Assembly (NCBI GenBank): GCA_019638615.1
Contig: JAHBTL010000007.1
Span: 167,809 to 231,808 of the forward strand
Length of the DNA: 64,000 nucleotides
Source: Chitinophagaceae bacterium
GTDB taxonomy: Bacteria; Bacteroidota; Bacteroidia; Chitinophagales; Chitinophagaceae
Direction: 5' to 3'
Part shown: positions 18,275 through 26,591 of the stretch, piece after piece
Numbering within the stretch: the first letter of the stretch is position 1
How the letters are laid out: every line of letters begins with the position of its first letter
Position numbers and translations under genes: made by a program
Notes under the pieces: model-generated
Seen by the model: the letters and a program-made list of their open reading frames with translations, nothing else
The model's database searches: none
What the model was told of the DNA's origin: nothing

Positions 18275-18664
18275 ATGAATGAGTTATTGCTGATACTGCT
18301 GATCGTATTTACCCTGATGACATTTTTGTCTTTAAACCGGAAAATGGGAAATCATTCAGCAGCTACTCCTGTTCCGCTACCGGCATTACAACCGGAGTTC
18401 ATAAAAGAAACAAAGGTTTTGTATTCCTCCACGGAAAAAGAATACAACAGGTCATGGTCGGTAACGTCTGTTGCAGGAGACTTTGTTTCGGACGCAAAAA
18501 AAGAAATGAAGGTAATATATCACCAGCTATGCAAAAACAACAATCAGTTTCCTTATCTCCCGGCTGACAGTGAAATAGAATTCATGCAGGATGTTTGTGT
18601 GATCTCTTCTATCAGCGATCTGCAGTATCATCATGTACTGCTGCCGGCGGACTTTACAATTTAA
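18275..18664 (+). CDS. Hypothetical membrane-anchored protein
   Basis: A 129-residue protein I do not recognise. The ATG at 18275 starts an N-terminal membrane anchor (MNELLLILLIVFTLMTFLSL), followed by a basic turn NRKMGNHS and a soluble domain of about 100 residues rich in charged and aromatic positions (SSTEKEYNRSWSVTSVAGDF; LQYHHVLLPADFTI). An ATG 42 bases upstream would add 14 residues before the anchor and looks less natural. It is divergent from the ECF sigma gene and ends 15 bases before the convergent acetoacetyl-CoA synthetase gene. Confidence 0.6.
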   Translation: MNELLLILLIVFTLMTFLSLNRKMGNHSAATPVPLPALQPEFIKETKVLYSSTEKEYNRSWSVTSVAGDFVSDAKKEMKVIYHQLCKNNNQFPYLPADSEIEFMQDVCVISSISDLQYHHVLLPADFTI

Positions 18665-18679
18665 CTTTTCCCGGCTTGC

Positions 18680-20662
18680 TTATTTTCTATCATTAATGGT
18701 TTGTGCGAACCGGATAAAAAAAGCAAGCGACTCGGGGTTTCTTACCGATCCCCGGTTGACAGATTTTTCTGCTGGTTTTCCCATCAATATCTTTTTAACC
18801 GGCGTCTCCATTTTTTTCCCGCTGATGGTATAGGGTATGTCCTCTGTCTCAATGATCTCGTCGGGCACATGCCGGGGAGAACAGGCACTGCGCAAAGTGT
18901 TTTTAATGGAAAGCTTCACTTCGTCACTTAACTTTTCTCCTTCCTTCATTACAACAAATAGTGGCATATAATCACCGCCGCCCGGTTGTTCTATATTCAC
19001 CACCAGGCTGTCTTTTACCTGGCTAATATTATCTATCGCCCTGTATACCTCGGCTGTTCCTATCCGCACCCCCTGCCTGTTAAGCGTGGCATCGGATCTT
19101 CCCAGGATCACCACTCCTCCCCGCGGCGTTATTTTTACCCAATCGCCATGGCGCCATACCCCGGCATATGTATCGAAATAACTCTCATTGTATTTTTTAA
19201 ACCCGGGATCATTCCAGAAAAAGACGGGCATAGAAGGCATGGCTTTCGCGATCACCATCTCCCCTACCTCATCCTCCATTGCATTTCCATCATCGTCGTA
19301 TGCATATAACTCGCACCCCAAGGCCCTTCCCTGTATTTCCCCTTCATATACGGGCGCCCAGGGATTACCTCCCACAAAGGCCGTGCACACATCGGTACCT
19401 CCGCTCATACTGCAAAGCCACACATCCTTTTTTATATTTTCATATACATACTCAAATCCTTCGGGCGGCAACGGCGACCCGGTTGAGCTGACAGACCGCA
19501 ACGCCGACAGGTTAAAAGAATGTTCCGGGCTGATCCCGGATTTTTTGCATGCCATAATATAAGGAGCGCTTGTACCGAAATGCTGCACAGAGGCTGTTTC
19601 CGCCAGCTTCCACAACACGTCAAGGCCGGGATAACCGGGACTGCCATCGTACAGCACAATGGTTGCACCGGCCAACAAAGCCGCATTGATAAAATTCCAC
19701 ATCATCCAACCAGTAGTGGTAAACCAGAAAAAATGTTCCCCTTTCTTTACATCGTTTTGCAGTACCAGGTACTTGTAATGTTCCAGCAACACGCCTCCGT
19801 GGCTATGTGTAATGGCTTTAGGCATTCCGGTTGTACCTGAAGAATACAGGATCCATGCGGGATGATCGAAAGCCACCGGTATAAATCTTAACGGTTCCTT
19901 CACCGGCCGGATCACGTCATCCCACAGAACAGTATTACTCCATGTATCAACCTGCAATCCTTTGTCAAGATAAGGTACAAGCACTGTTTTTTTCAATGAT
20001 GGAATGGAAGCGGCTATTTTTCGAACATCTTCTTTCCGGTCGAACCGTTTTCCATTGTAGGTATATCCATCTACTGCTATCAGTATAGACGGTTCAACCT
20101 GTTGAAACCTGTCCATAACGCTGCCGGAGCCAAAATCAGGAGAACAGCTTGTCCATACAGCGCCAAGCGATAAGGCCGCCAGCAGGCAAATGGTAGCTTC
20201 GGGTATGCATGGCAGGTAGCCTGCGATCCGGTCGCCGGGCCGTATACCCTGCTGCAGGAAAAACTGCTGCAACGCGGCTGTTTTTTGCTCCAGTTCCTGC
20301 CAGGTCGTAGCTGAAAGCGTGTGGCGCTCAGACTGAAACAGGATAGCGGGATTTTCTTTATTGGCATTCCTGAAAACATGCTCTGCATAATTGAGCGTAC
20401 TGCCTTCAAACCATTTGGTATGCGGCATGGCATCATCGCTCATCACGCTTTTATAAGGCGAATGATGGATGATGCCAAAATAATCTGAAATACTTTTCCA
20501 GAAATCTGCCGGAAATTCAACTGACCATTTCCACAAAGAGGAATAATCATTAAAAGAAAGCCCCAGCTTTTGTTTCAGCCAATCGGCGTATTGTGTAAGA
20601 TTGCTGTTGTTCCTGAATGATGCAGAGGGCGTCCATAATACCCGGGGTTCCATACTATTCAT
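18680..20662 (-). CDS. Acetoacetyl-CoA synthetase (acetoacetate-CoA ligase)
   Basis: A 660-residue ANL-superfamily enzyme that activates acetoacetate with ATP and CoA. The length and N-terminus (RVLWTPSASFRNNSNLTQYA) are those of acetoacetate-CoA ligases rather than acetyl-CoA synthetases. Visible core motifs are the P-loop-like YSSGTTGMPKAITHSHGG, the substrate-pocket FWFTTTGWMMWNF, the adenylate-binding YAGVWRHGDWVKITPRGGVV, the hinge GRSDATLNRQGVRIGTAEVY, and the C-terminal Lys motif YTISGKKMETPVKK. It probably serves ketone-body or branched-chain/aromatic amino-acid carbon. A second ATG at 20653 (MEPRVLW) may be the true start. It is 38 bases downstream of the aminotransferase-like gene. 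Confidence 0.93.
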   Translation of the reverse strand: MNSMEPRVLWTPSASFRNNSNLTQYADWLKQKLGLSFNDYSSLWKWSVEFPADFWKSISDYFGIIHHSPYKSVMSDDAMPHTKWFEGSTLNYAEHVFRNANKENPAILFQSERHTLSATTWQELEQKTAALQQFFLQQGIRPGDRIAGYLPCIPEATICLLAALSLGAVWTSCSPDFGSGSVMDRFQQVEPSILIAVDGYTYNGKRFDRKEDVRKIAASIPSLKKTVLVPYLDKGLQVDTWSNTVLWDDVIRPVKEPLRFIPVAFDHPAWILYSSGTTGMPKAITHSHGGVLLEHYKYLVLQNDVKKGEHFFWFTTTGWMMWNFINAALLAGATIVLYDGSPGYPGLDVLWKLAETASVQHFGTSAPYIMACKKSGISPEHSFNLSALRSVSSTGSPLPPEGFEYVYENIKKDVWLCSMSGGTDVCTAFVGGNPWAPVYEGEIQGRALGCELYAYDDDGNAMEDEVGEMVIAKAMPSMPVFFWNDPGFKKYNESYFDTYAGVWRHGDWVKITPRGGVVILGRSDATLNRQGVRIGTAEVYRAIDNISQVKDSLVVNIEQPGGGDYMPLFVVMKEGEKLSDEVKLSIKNTLRSACSPRHVPDEIIETEDIPYTISGKKMETPVKKILMGKPAEKSVNRGSVRNPESLAFFIRFAQTINDRK

Positions 20663-20700
20663 TTAGCAAGAGAAAATTGAATCTTTTGTTTTGCCAATGG

Positions 20701-21981
20701 CTAGGCCGATAATTCCCCGATAGCCTGTGCTAAAGTATCCACTTCTTTCAAAGTAGTATATACATGCGGGGTTACCCGTACGCAATTTACATTGGCATAT
20801 ACCATCGCCGTTGTATGTATGCGGTATTTATCGAACAGCATACCGCTCAGCGCCACAGACTCTATCCCGTCTATACTTACCCCGCAAATGGCACAGGAAT
20901 AATCATGCCTGAGCGAAGTATGTAATTTTACTTTTTTTAAGGGCTGTACTTTTTCAGCCCAGTAGTTTTTAAGGTACCGTACACGTTCTTCTTTGCGCTT
21001 TGGACCAATTGCATTATGAAAGTCAATGGCTTCCACAATGCCCTGTTCGATAGGAAAGCTGCGGGTGCCCAAAGTCTCAAACTTCCGTATATTATCGCTC
21101 CTGGGATTGTCGTTGCACAGCAGTGGCCATATCTTTGGGATCTTTTCTTTCCTGATCCATAACATACCACTGCCGATCGGGGCGCTCAGGAATTTATGCA
21201 GACTGGTTCCCAGGTAATCGCAATGCAGATCGGGGATCTTAAAATCGAGCAGGCCGAACCCATGCGCGCTGTCGCAGATCACTTCTATGCCCCGCTGATG
21301 CGCCATATCCGCTATCTTTCTTACCGGCATGATCTGTCCTACCCAATTCACCACATGCGTAACATGAATCACTTTTGTTTTGGGTGTGATCAGCTTCCTG
21401 TATTCGTCTACAATCTCTTCATCGTTCTCAATAGGGAAATTAAAAGTGATTTGTTTGTATACGATCCCCTCACGCTGGGCCCGTTGCCTCCAGGCTGCCA
21501 TCATATTGGGATAGTCGTGCATAGAACCTATCACCTCATCTCCTTTTTTCAGATCCATTCCGTATATCACACTGTTCAGCGCTTCCGTTGCATTGCGGTT
21601 AACAGCAACTTCTTCGGCATCGCAGCCTGCCAGCGCAGCCAGCTTCTGCCTTAGGGGCTCTCTTCCTTTGTCGAGTATGCGCCACATGTAATAAGAAGGC
21701 CCCTGGTTAGACATGCGGTTGTATTTCTCCACGGCATCCTGTACAATACGTGGAGAAGGACTTACGCCGCCATTATTGAAGTTGATGATATCGGGGCTTA
21801 CTGAATATGCCTGCTGTATGATACTCCAGTAATCTTCGTCGAGTGCCGCCTGTAAAGGATCGGTGTTTTTTAAACGTGCTGATGCGTGTTCTATCTTTTC
21901 TGCAAACAGGCTATTGGCTGATAGAGCGCCGATAGCGCCCATACCTATATTTCTCAAAAATGTTCTCCGGTTCTTTTGCAT
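20701..21981 (-). CDS. Tat-exported class V aminotransferase-like PLP enzyme
   Basis: A 426-residue fold-type I PLP protein of the class V aminotransferase / cysteine desulfurase / isopenicillin-N epimerase group. The N-terminus carries a twin-arginine signal (KNRRTFLRNIGMGAIGALSA), so it should be folded in the cytoplasm and exported. The PLP lysine is K263 in GTSLHKFLSAP; the cofactor Asp lies in EVICDSAHGFGLLDF. Other family motifs are FNNGGVSPSPRIVQDAV, NRNATEALNSVIYG and ETLGTRSFPIEQGIVEAI. No catalytic cysteine loop of a SufS-type desulfurase is obvious, so an epimerase- or lyase-like activity is more likely. Substrate unknown. Confidence 0.82.
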   Translation of the reverse strand: MQKNRRTFLRNIGMGAIGALSANSLFAEKIEHASARLKNTDPLQAALDEDYWSIIQQAYSVSPDIINFNNGGVSPSPRIVQDAVEKYNRMSNQGPSYYMWRILDKGREPLRQKLAALAGCDAEEVAVNRNATEALNSVIYGMDLKKGDEVIGSMHDYPNMMAAWRQRAQREGIVYKQITFNFPIENDEEIVDEYRKLITPKTKVIHVTHVVNWVGQIMPVRKIADMAHQRGIEVICDSAHGFGLLDFKIPDLHCDYLGTSLHKFLSAPIGSGMLWIRKEKIPKIWPLLCNDNPRSDNIRKFETLGTRSFPIEQGIVEAIDFHNAIGPKRKEERVRYLKNYWAEKVQPLKKVKLHTSLRHDYSCAICGVSIDGIESVALSGMLFDKYRIHTTAMVYANVNCVRVTPHVYTTLKEVDTLAQAIGELSA

Positions 21982-22052
21982 CTCAGGGTAAAAAGTTTAA
22001 ATAAATGATGCCCTAAAGATAGGACGAAAAGTTGTTTGGGTATCAGCCGGGT

Positions 22053-22156
22053 GTATTTCAAATTGGTCGAGCAGTCGCGTCTGCAAAACATAAGATATAC
22101 CCTGGCCTTTTTAGCCGCAGATGCGCAGATTGGATTAAATCTGTGCATCTGCGGCA
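22053..22156. repeat. Dispersed palindromic repeat, copy 2
   Basis: Matches 918-1016 block by block: GTATTTCAAATTGG, a variable linker, AGATATACCC, TTTTTAGCCGCAGATG, then the returning CATCTGCGGCA. The hairpin here has an 18-bp arm with one mismatch (from 22114 to 22155). Confidence 0.6.
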
Positions 22157-22375
22157 TTTTCTGTATGGTGATATATAACGAACTTGCTGCATAATATCCA
22201 TCCAACCAGAGGATGCAACAGGGTGTATATATAGTTTGCTTCATACCCATCATTCCGGTCGGTGAGACACTATGGCCATCAACTTAAGGAACATGAGCCA
22301 TAAAATTACCCCGAATGGGGTCTAATTTGAATAGCCATCGGTGCAACCGGTGGGCAAATGAAACCGTTTTGATAG

Positions 22376-22485
22376 GGAGTGACCAAAAAGGTTACTAAAT
22401 AAATAATTTATTCGGGTAGGTGATGGAGACTAATAGTCGTTTATGCGATTCTCAACGCCTTCATTTACCTTTTTGGTCAGCCCCC
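22376..22485. mobile_element. Short MITE-like element
   Basis: A 110-base non-coding segment bounded by inverted termini. The left end contains TGACCAAAAAGGT and the right end contains the exact reverse complement, ACCTTTTTGGTCA, giving a 13-bp perfect match, followed outward by G-rich bases. The interior is AT-rich. The end sequence resembles that of the element at 10565-10714. It sits inside other repeats. Confidence 0.5.
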
Positions 22486-22503
22486 AAAATTTCGACATTT
22501 TTA

Positions 22504-22522
22504 CCGTGAGTTTCACTCACGG
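22504..22522. repeat. Short hairpin repeat
   Basis: CCGTGAGT and ACTCACGG form a perfect 8-bp stem with a 3-base loop. Similar CCGTGAGTGAAACTCACGG-like units are common REP-type repeats in Bacteroidota genomes (general knowledge, not checked here). Confidence 0.5.
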
Positions 22523-22665
22523 CTATTCAAACCTGCCTGCCGCAGGCACGGTTCAGGCCCTCCGGGCTTAAGTTGACGGCTATGGTGAGACCCGTCCGAC
22601 TGGTCATCCCCGCCTGAATGACCTAGTCGGGCAGGCGGGCGGGCACCGACCAGTAGCGGGTTCTA

Positions 22666-22702
22666 CAGGTGGGTGCCTGCCTGTCCGGCAGGCACCCACC
22701 TG
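22666..22702. repeat. Perfect 16-bp hairpin
   Basis: CAGGTGGGTGCCTGCC (22666-22681) is the exact reverse complement of 22687-22702, with the loop TGTCC. It lies about 125 bases beyond the stop codon of the radical SAM gene. No T-run follows, so it is a repeat unit or an RNA-stabilising hairpin rather than a clear terminator. Confidence 0.65.
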
Positions 22703-22825
22703 CGAAAATTTGAAATACACCTGTATCAGCCTTTCGGGGCAAATACATCTAAATAAAAATACAGCTTTCGTAAACCAAAGGCCGGAGTAAAATTTACGGC
22801 ACTTTAACAATGGAAGCGCTGGTGT

Positions 22826-24130
22826 TTACCAATGCGCAAAATCTTTTTCATAATTTCCCTGTATGCGTTCCATAGGCGGGTTGAAGTAGCCGTATTTTAC
22901 ATGCGGAAATTCTTCATGAATTAATTCCATCAGTTGTTTGATCCCTATACATTCCCCGGTTTCATGCACGCCAATCTTTCCCATGTACCAATCAGGATCT
23001 ATATTGAAATTCCTCCACTGGATCATCGTAAGACCGGTATCGGCGATTAGCTTTCTTAATGCCTCGTATTCTTCCACACTATCCGTCATGCCGGGAAAAA
23101 CAAAATAATTGACAGAAGCCCAGCCATTGTAGCTTCTCACCACCTTCAGGCTTTCCACAATGTCTTCAAAGCTGTAATTATTAGGACGATAGTATGCCTC
23201 GTATATATGTTTGCGGGCAGAATTGGTACTCACGCGGATGCTGTTCAATCCTGCTTCGCACAGCGCCTGCACGGCCGCCGGCTTTGATCCGTTGGTATTG
23301 ATATTGATGCTTCCTTTACCGGTATGCTTCCGGATCTCAATAATTGACTTCCGGATGGTTTCCCACATCAGCAAAGGTTCTCCCTCGCATCCCTGTCCAA
23401 AGCTAATGAGCGGATAGGGAGCCGTTTCAAGGTGGGGCACCGTGAACTCTACAATTTCTTCCGCGGTAGGCTTGAACGTCAGCCTGTCCTGCGTGGAGGG
23501 AATACTTTCCTCTTCGGGCTGAAAAGAGATACAACCCACACAATTGGCATTACAGGCGGGTGAGGATGGCACAGGGCATTCCCAGCGCCCCATAAAATAA
23601 TTCCTTGCAGCAGGGCAATGATACGTATTGCAGCAATTATCTGCAAGATGCTTTACCAGCCGGTTGTGCGGGTATGCTTTCACCAGGTGAGCCACGCCCG
23701 AGTGAATTAGGTCATTGTCGTAACCGCTGCATTCCTGCCGTATGTCCTGCTCAATTCTTACAGCAGGTACATAAAAGCGGTCGTTGTACCAAGACACAGC
23801 AGTATAACAAAACAAAGGCAGCACAGGCGCTTCAGGCAATGTTTCATAAGCGGCAATGTACAAGCCGGTATGCGCAGGCGGAATAAAAGCAGCCACTGCC
23901 CAGCCCTTTTCACAAAGCCTCATTTCGCCGGTTTGTATATCTATGCCAATACCACGTCTGCCGGGAAGTTCATATAAAGATCCTCCCTCCGGCAGTTCTA
24001 TCCAGTCTTCCACCGGTACCGGTATGGCATCCCACCCTGTTCTGCCAACAGCGTACAAAGAAAGATCTTCAAATATCTCTCCGTTGCCGTTGGAATATAA
24101 CAAATAAGGGGATTGCCTTAATTTCTGCAT
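22826..24130 (-). CDS. Radical SAM domain protein
   Basis: A 434-residue protein with a radical SAM core at about residues 185-400. The iron-sulphur motif is C193-x3-C197-x2-C200 (ACNANCVGCISF). SAM-binding features follow: FGQGCEGEPLL, a GSININTNGSKP strand, LNSIRVSTNSA and VNYFVFPGMTDS. The N-terminal ~180 residues are a separate domain with a Cys/His-rich segment near residues 168-172 (CCNTYHC), perhaps a second metal site. The substrate is unknown; the fold is like that of anaerobic activases and peptide-modifying enzymes. It starts just 9 bases after the ftsY stop, so it is probably cotranscribed with GNAT-ftsY, though a functional link is not evident. Confidence 0.85.
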   Translation of the reverse strand: MQKLRQSPYLLYSNGNGEIFEDLSLYAVGRTGWDAIPVPVEDWIELPEGGSLYELPGRRGIGIDIQTGEMRLCEKGWAVAAFIPPAHTGLYIAAYETLPEAPVLPLFCYTAVSWYNDRFYVPAVRIEQDIRQECSGYDNDLIHSGVAHLVKAYPHNRLVKHLADNCCNTYHCPAARNYFMGRWECPVPSSPACNANCVGCISFQPEEESIPSTQDRLTFKPTAEEIVEFTVPHLETAPYPLISFGQGCEGEPLLMWETIRKSIIEIRKHTGKGSININTNGSKPAAVQALCEAGLNSIRVSTNSARKHIYEAYYRPNNYSFEDIVESLKVVRSYNGWASVNYFVFPGMTDSVEEYEALRKLIADTGLTMIQWRNFNIDPDWYMGKIGVHETGECIGIKQLMELIHEEFPHVKYGYFNPPMERIQGNYEKDFAHW

Positions 24131-24139
24131 AGTGTATTG

Positions 24140-25114
24140 TTAACCGTTAGTAGAATGACTGAGATTAAAAAGACTGTCAACAAATTCGTGCTTATCAAAT
24201 ACCAGGAGATCTTCCATTTTTTCACCCACGCCTATAAATTTAACGGGTATACGAAACTGGTGCGCAATAGACAACACCACTCCGCCCTTTGCCGTACCAT
24301 CCAGCTTGGTTATGGTAAGGGCCGATACATCCGTAGCCGCCGTAAACTGCTTGGCCTGCTCCAGGGCATTCTGACCGGTAGAGCCATCCAGCACGAGCAT
24401 TACTTCATGTGGCGCTTCGGGTATCACTTTCTGAATGACCCTTTTTATTTTACTTAGTTCCTCCATTAAATGCAGCTTGTTGTGCAAGCGTCCTGCCGTA
24501 TCAATCAATATCACATCTGCCCCCCTTGCCACACCGCTGGATACGGTATCAAATGCCACTGACGCGGGATCGCTGCCCATTTCTTTTTTCACAATGGGCA
24601 CACCAGTTCTTTCGCTCCAAATGGTAAGCTGGTCAACCGCTGCCGCCCTGAAGGTATCGGCCGCCCCCAGTAGAACCGATTTACCGGCTTTCTTAAAATT
24701 GTGCGCCAATTTGCCGATGGTAGTGGTTTTTCCTACGCCGTTCACTCCTACGACCAGTATAACATAGGGTTTTGCCGGTAATTCGAAATTGAAGCCGTAT
24801 GCATTTTTTTCGGGCACATCTACCAATATACTTTCAATTTCCTGCTGCAGGATGGTATTCAGTTCGGCCGTTCCCAGGTATTTGTCTTTGGCCACCCGCT
24901 CTTCGATCTTTTTAATAATGGCAACGGTAGTAGTGATGCCGACATCTGCACCTACCAGCGCCTCCTCCAGGCTATCAAGCACTTCTTCGTCTACCGTACT
25001 TTTGCCTGCAATGGCCTTGGTTATTTTAGACAGAAAACCTGTTTTGGTTTTTTCCAACCCCTGGTCAAGGCTTTCCTTTTCTTTTTTACCGAATAATTTT
25101 CCGAAAAATCCCAT
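24140..25114 (-). CDS. ftsY: Signal recognition particle receptor FtsY
   Basis: A 324-residue SRP-type GTPase that docks ribosome-SRP complexes at the membrane for cotranslational insertion of membrane proteins. The short N-terminus (MGFFGKLFGKKEKESL) gives an amphipathic membrane-binding helix without the long acidic A domain. The N domain covers about 20-95. The G domain shows GVNGVGKTTTIGKLA (G1), DTFRAAAVDQL (insertion box), DTAGRLHNKLHLMEEL (G3) and TKLDGTAKGGVVLSI (G4). It follows a GNAT gene with a 9-base gap on the same strand, close to rpmB-rpmG-DUF4295, a gene order frequent in Bacteroidota. Confidence 0.97.
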   Translation of the reverse strand: MGFFGKLFGKKEKESLDQGLEKTKTGFLSKITKAIAGKSTVDEEVLDSLEEALVGADVGITTTVAIIKKIEERVAKDKYLGTAELNTILQQEIESILVDVPEKNAYGFNFELPAKPYVILVVGVNGVGKTTTIGKLAHNFKKAGKSVLLGAADTFRAAAVDQLTIWSERTGVPIVKKEMGSDPASVAFDTVSSGVARGADVILIDTAGRLHNKLHLMEELSKIKRVIQKVIPEAPHEVMLVLDGSTGQNALEQAKQFTAATDVSALTITKLDGTAKGGVVLSIAHQFRIPVKFIGVGEKMEDLLVFDKHEFVDSLFNLSHSTNG

Positions 25115-25123
25115 ACAACTAAT

Positions 25124-25654
25124 TTAGTAATATAGATCGTATCGCATCAGGAAATCGTCCTGCTGCATGGCAGGTGTAAAATTAAACACAGCCGTTTCAA
25201 ATACAACAAAACCTGCTTTTTGATAAAACCTGATGGCTTTACTATTGTGCTGCCATACCTGCAGCCATATTGTGTCGTACTTTTCTGATATTGCCAGTTG
25301 TTTGCATTTTTCCATCATTTCTTTCCCCACCTTAAATCCCTGGTATTCCTTCAGCACATATATTCTTTCAATTTCAACGGCATTTTTGCCTTCCAGTCCT
25401 TTGGCCTTTCTGTCGTTCCTGAGTTTGGTAAAAGCCACGGCAACATCATTTACAAACCCGATATAAAATCTCGCAAATGGATTCCTGATTTCTTCTTCTA
25501 TTTTTTCCGGTGAAAACTTTTGCCTTACATAAGCTTCCAGCGCTTCATTGGCCCCTACTTCTGCGTAGGTTTCTGCAAAAGTCCGGCGTCCCAGGTCAAC
25601 GATCGTGCCGCAATCCTGCATTTCGGCCTTCCGGATATAGATATTATTGCTCAT
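25124..25654 (-). CDS. GNAT family N-acetyltransferase
   Basis: A 176-residue single-domain GNAT enzyme that transfers an acetyl group from acetyl-CoA to an amine. Motif A, the CoA pyrophosphate-binding segment, is IERIYVLKEYQGFKVGKEMM, followed by motif B features IWLQVWQHNSKAIRFYQKAGF. The substrate cannot be predicted. It lies between a bidirectional terminator and ftsY and is probably the first gene of a GNAT-ftsY-radical SAM transcript. Confidence 0.88.
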   Translation of the reverse strand: MSNNIYIRKAEMQDCGTIVDLGRRTFAETYAEVGANEALEAYVRQKFSPEKIEEEIRNPFARFYIGFVNDVAVAFTKLRNDRKAKGLEGKNAVEIERIYVLKEYQGFKVGKEMMEKCKQLAISEKYDTIWLQVWQHNSKAIRFYQKAGFVVFETAVFNFTPAMQQDDFLMRYDLYY

Positions 25655-25678
25655 ACTACATCGTATACTTAAAATAAC

Positions 25679-25711
25679 AAAAGCTGTCCCGACAACATCG
25701 CGACAGCTTTT
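25679..25711. terminator. Bidirectional intrinsic terminator
   Basis: AAAAGCTGTC (25679-25688) pairs perfectly with GACAGCTTTT (25702-25711) around a 13-base loop that can itself pair in part. On both strands the stem is followed by A/T-rich sequence. It ends the rpmB-rpmG-DUF4295 transcript before the GNAT gene. Confidence 0.75.
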
Positions 25712-25733
25712 ATACTGTTACTAAACCATATAA

Positions 25734-25907
25734 TTATTTCTGAGCTAAAAACTCTTTTATCTTGTCCTTATGCACAATCGCTTCTTTAAAAGTATATGCA
25801 CCTGATTTAGGACTGCGTACGGCACGCACCACTTTTGTCCAGTTTTTTGCTTCGGCCGCTGCTTTCTGATCTTTTGTTTTTATCGCGGTTTTTGCTGCTT
25901 TTGCCAT
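25734..25907 (-). CDS. DUF4295 family small basic protein
   Basis: A 57-residue lysine- and alanine-rich basic protein (MAKAAKTAIKTKDQ, then AKNWTKVVRAVRSPKSGAYT and a terminal KIKEFLAQK). It matches the DUF4295 family, which in Bacteroidota sits directly after rpmB and rpmG and is suspected to be ribosome-associated. The ATG at 25907 is chosen; the frame is open further upstream, but that part reads into a TTTGAAATTTGAAA-type intergenic repeat. Confidence 0.85.
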   Translation of the reverse strand: MAKAAKTAIKTKDQKAAAEAKNWTKVVRAVRSPKSGAYTFKEAIVHKDKIKEFLAQK

Positions 25908-25913
25908 AAAATG

Positions 25914-25988
25914 AATTTGAAATTTATTATTTGAAATTTGAAATTCATATGCCATTTTTAAACCGGCACATTTCAAATTATCAAATCA
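25914..25988. repeat. TTTGA-rich inverted repeat between rpmG and DUF4295
   Basis: Consists of AATTTGAAATTT and ATTTGAAATTTGAAATTC on the left and ATTTCAAATTATCAAAT on the right, so the arms can pair. The same kind of arm is found at 27614-27721 and 59755-59871. It fills nearly the whole gap between the two genes. Confidence 0.5.
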
Positions 25989-25989
25989 G

Positions 25990-26172
25990 TTATTTAATTT
26001 CTTTATGAACCGTCACCTTTTTCAGGATCGGGTTGTATTTTTTCAGCTCCAGGCGCTCCGGAGTGTTCTTTTTATTTTTATTGGTAATATAGCGACTGGT
26101 TCCAGGCTGACCACTGCTTTTGTGCTCAGTACACTCCAGTATTACCTGTACTCTGTTTCCTTTCTTAGCCAT
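25990..26172 (-). CDS. rpmG: 50S ribosomal protein L33
   Basis: A 60-residue bL33 protein of the large ribosomal subunit ([40 protein letters not shown] and a [15 protein letters not shown] tail). Only one Cys remains (ECTEHK) and there is no CxxC pair, so this is the zinc-independent form. It follows rpmB with a 24-base gap. Confidence 0.97.
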   Translation of the reverse strand: MAKKGNRVQVILECTEHKSSGQPGTSRYITNKNKKNTPERLELKKYNPILKKVTVHKEIK

Positions 26173-26196
26173 TGCCTTATTGAATTTAATTTGTTA

Positions 26197-26433
26197 TCAG
26201 ATTTTTTCTCCCTGCGCACGAAGCTCTTTCACTACAGTATATAAGCCCTTCTTATTGATCGTGCGCAATCCCTCGGTCGACAGTTTCAGGGTAATCCATT
26301 TGTCTTCTTCCGCCAGGAAAAAGCGCTTTGTTTGCAGATTGGGTAAAAACCTGCGTTTAGTCTTTATATTTGAATGCGATACGGAGTTTCCTGTGATAGG
26401 AACTTTACCTGTAACCTGACATACTCTGGCCAT
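26197..26433 (-). CDS. rpmB: 50S ribosomal protein L28
   Basis: A 78-residue bL28 protein. The N-terminus [20 protein letters not shown] and [19 protein letters not shown] are diagnostic; the C-terminal half ([20 protein letters not shown]) completes the domain. It is the first gene of rpmB-rpmG-DUF4295, with a good promoter just upstream. Confidence 0.97.
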   Translation of the reverse strand: MARVCQVTGKVPITGNSVSHSNIKTKRRFLPNLQTKRFFLAEEDKWITLKLSTEGLRTINKKGLYTVVKELRAQGEKI

Positions 26434-26452
26434 AATCTATTTTTTGGGACGG

Positions 26453-26482
26453 CAAAGGTCAGTAAAATATAATTAATATCAA
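26453..26482 (-). promoter_or_regulatory. rpmB promoter
   Basis: Read on the minus strand: TTG (26480-26482), 19 bases, then GACCTTTG (26453-26460). This fits the Bacteroidota housekeeping consensus TTG-N19-TAnnTTTG with one mismatch and lies about 20 bases before the rpmB ATG. Confidence 0.6.
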
Positions 26483-26591
26483 AAAAGATTTTGCTGATTT
26501 TCACGTTACTATCTAATTATCCGGGTTAGCGGCTCCGGTTTGGTGCAATAATTGCAGAATTAGCCCACAAATCCAAAAAATCTTATATCCG

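Larger units (their letters stand above)
21982..22825. other. Gene-free repeat island
   Basis: About 840 bases with no credible gene but dense repeats. From left to right: the second copy of the palindromic repeat (22053-22156); a tract with short palindromes such as ACCCCGAATGGGGT; the MITE-like element (22376-22485); a CCGTGAGT/ACTCACGG hairpin; GC-rich short inverted repeats; and a 16-bp perfect hairpin. The 15-mer GGTGTATTTCAAATT near 22050 returns inverted at 22708-22722, bracketing the island. Confidence 0.65.

Noticed and set aside
22604-22810. 68-codon minus-strand frame
   Set aside because: It lies across GC-rich hairpins of the repeat island and encodes a Pro/Arg/Cys-rich peptide with no protein character.
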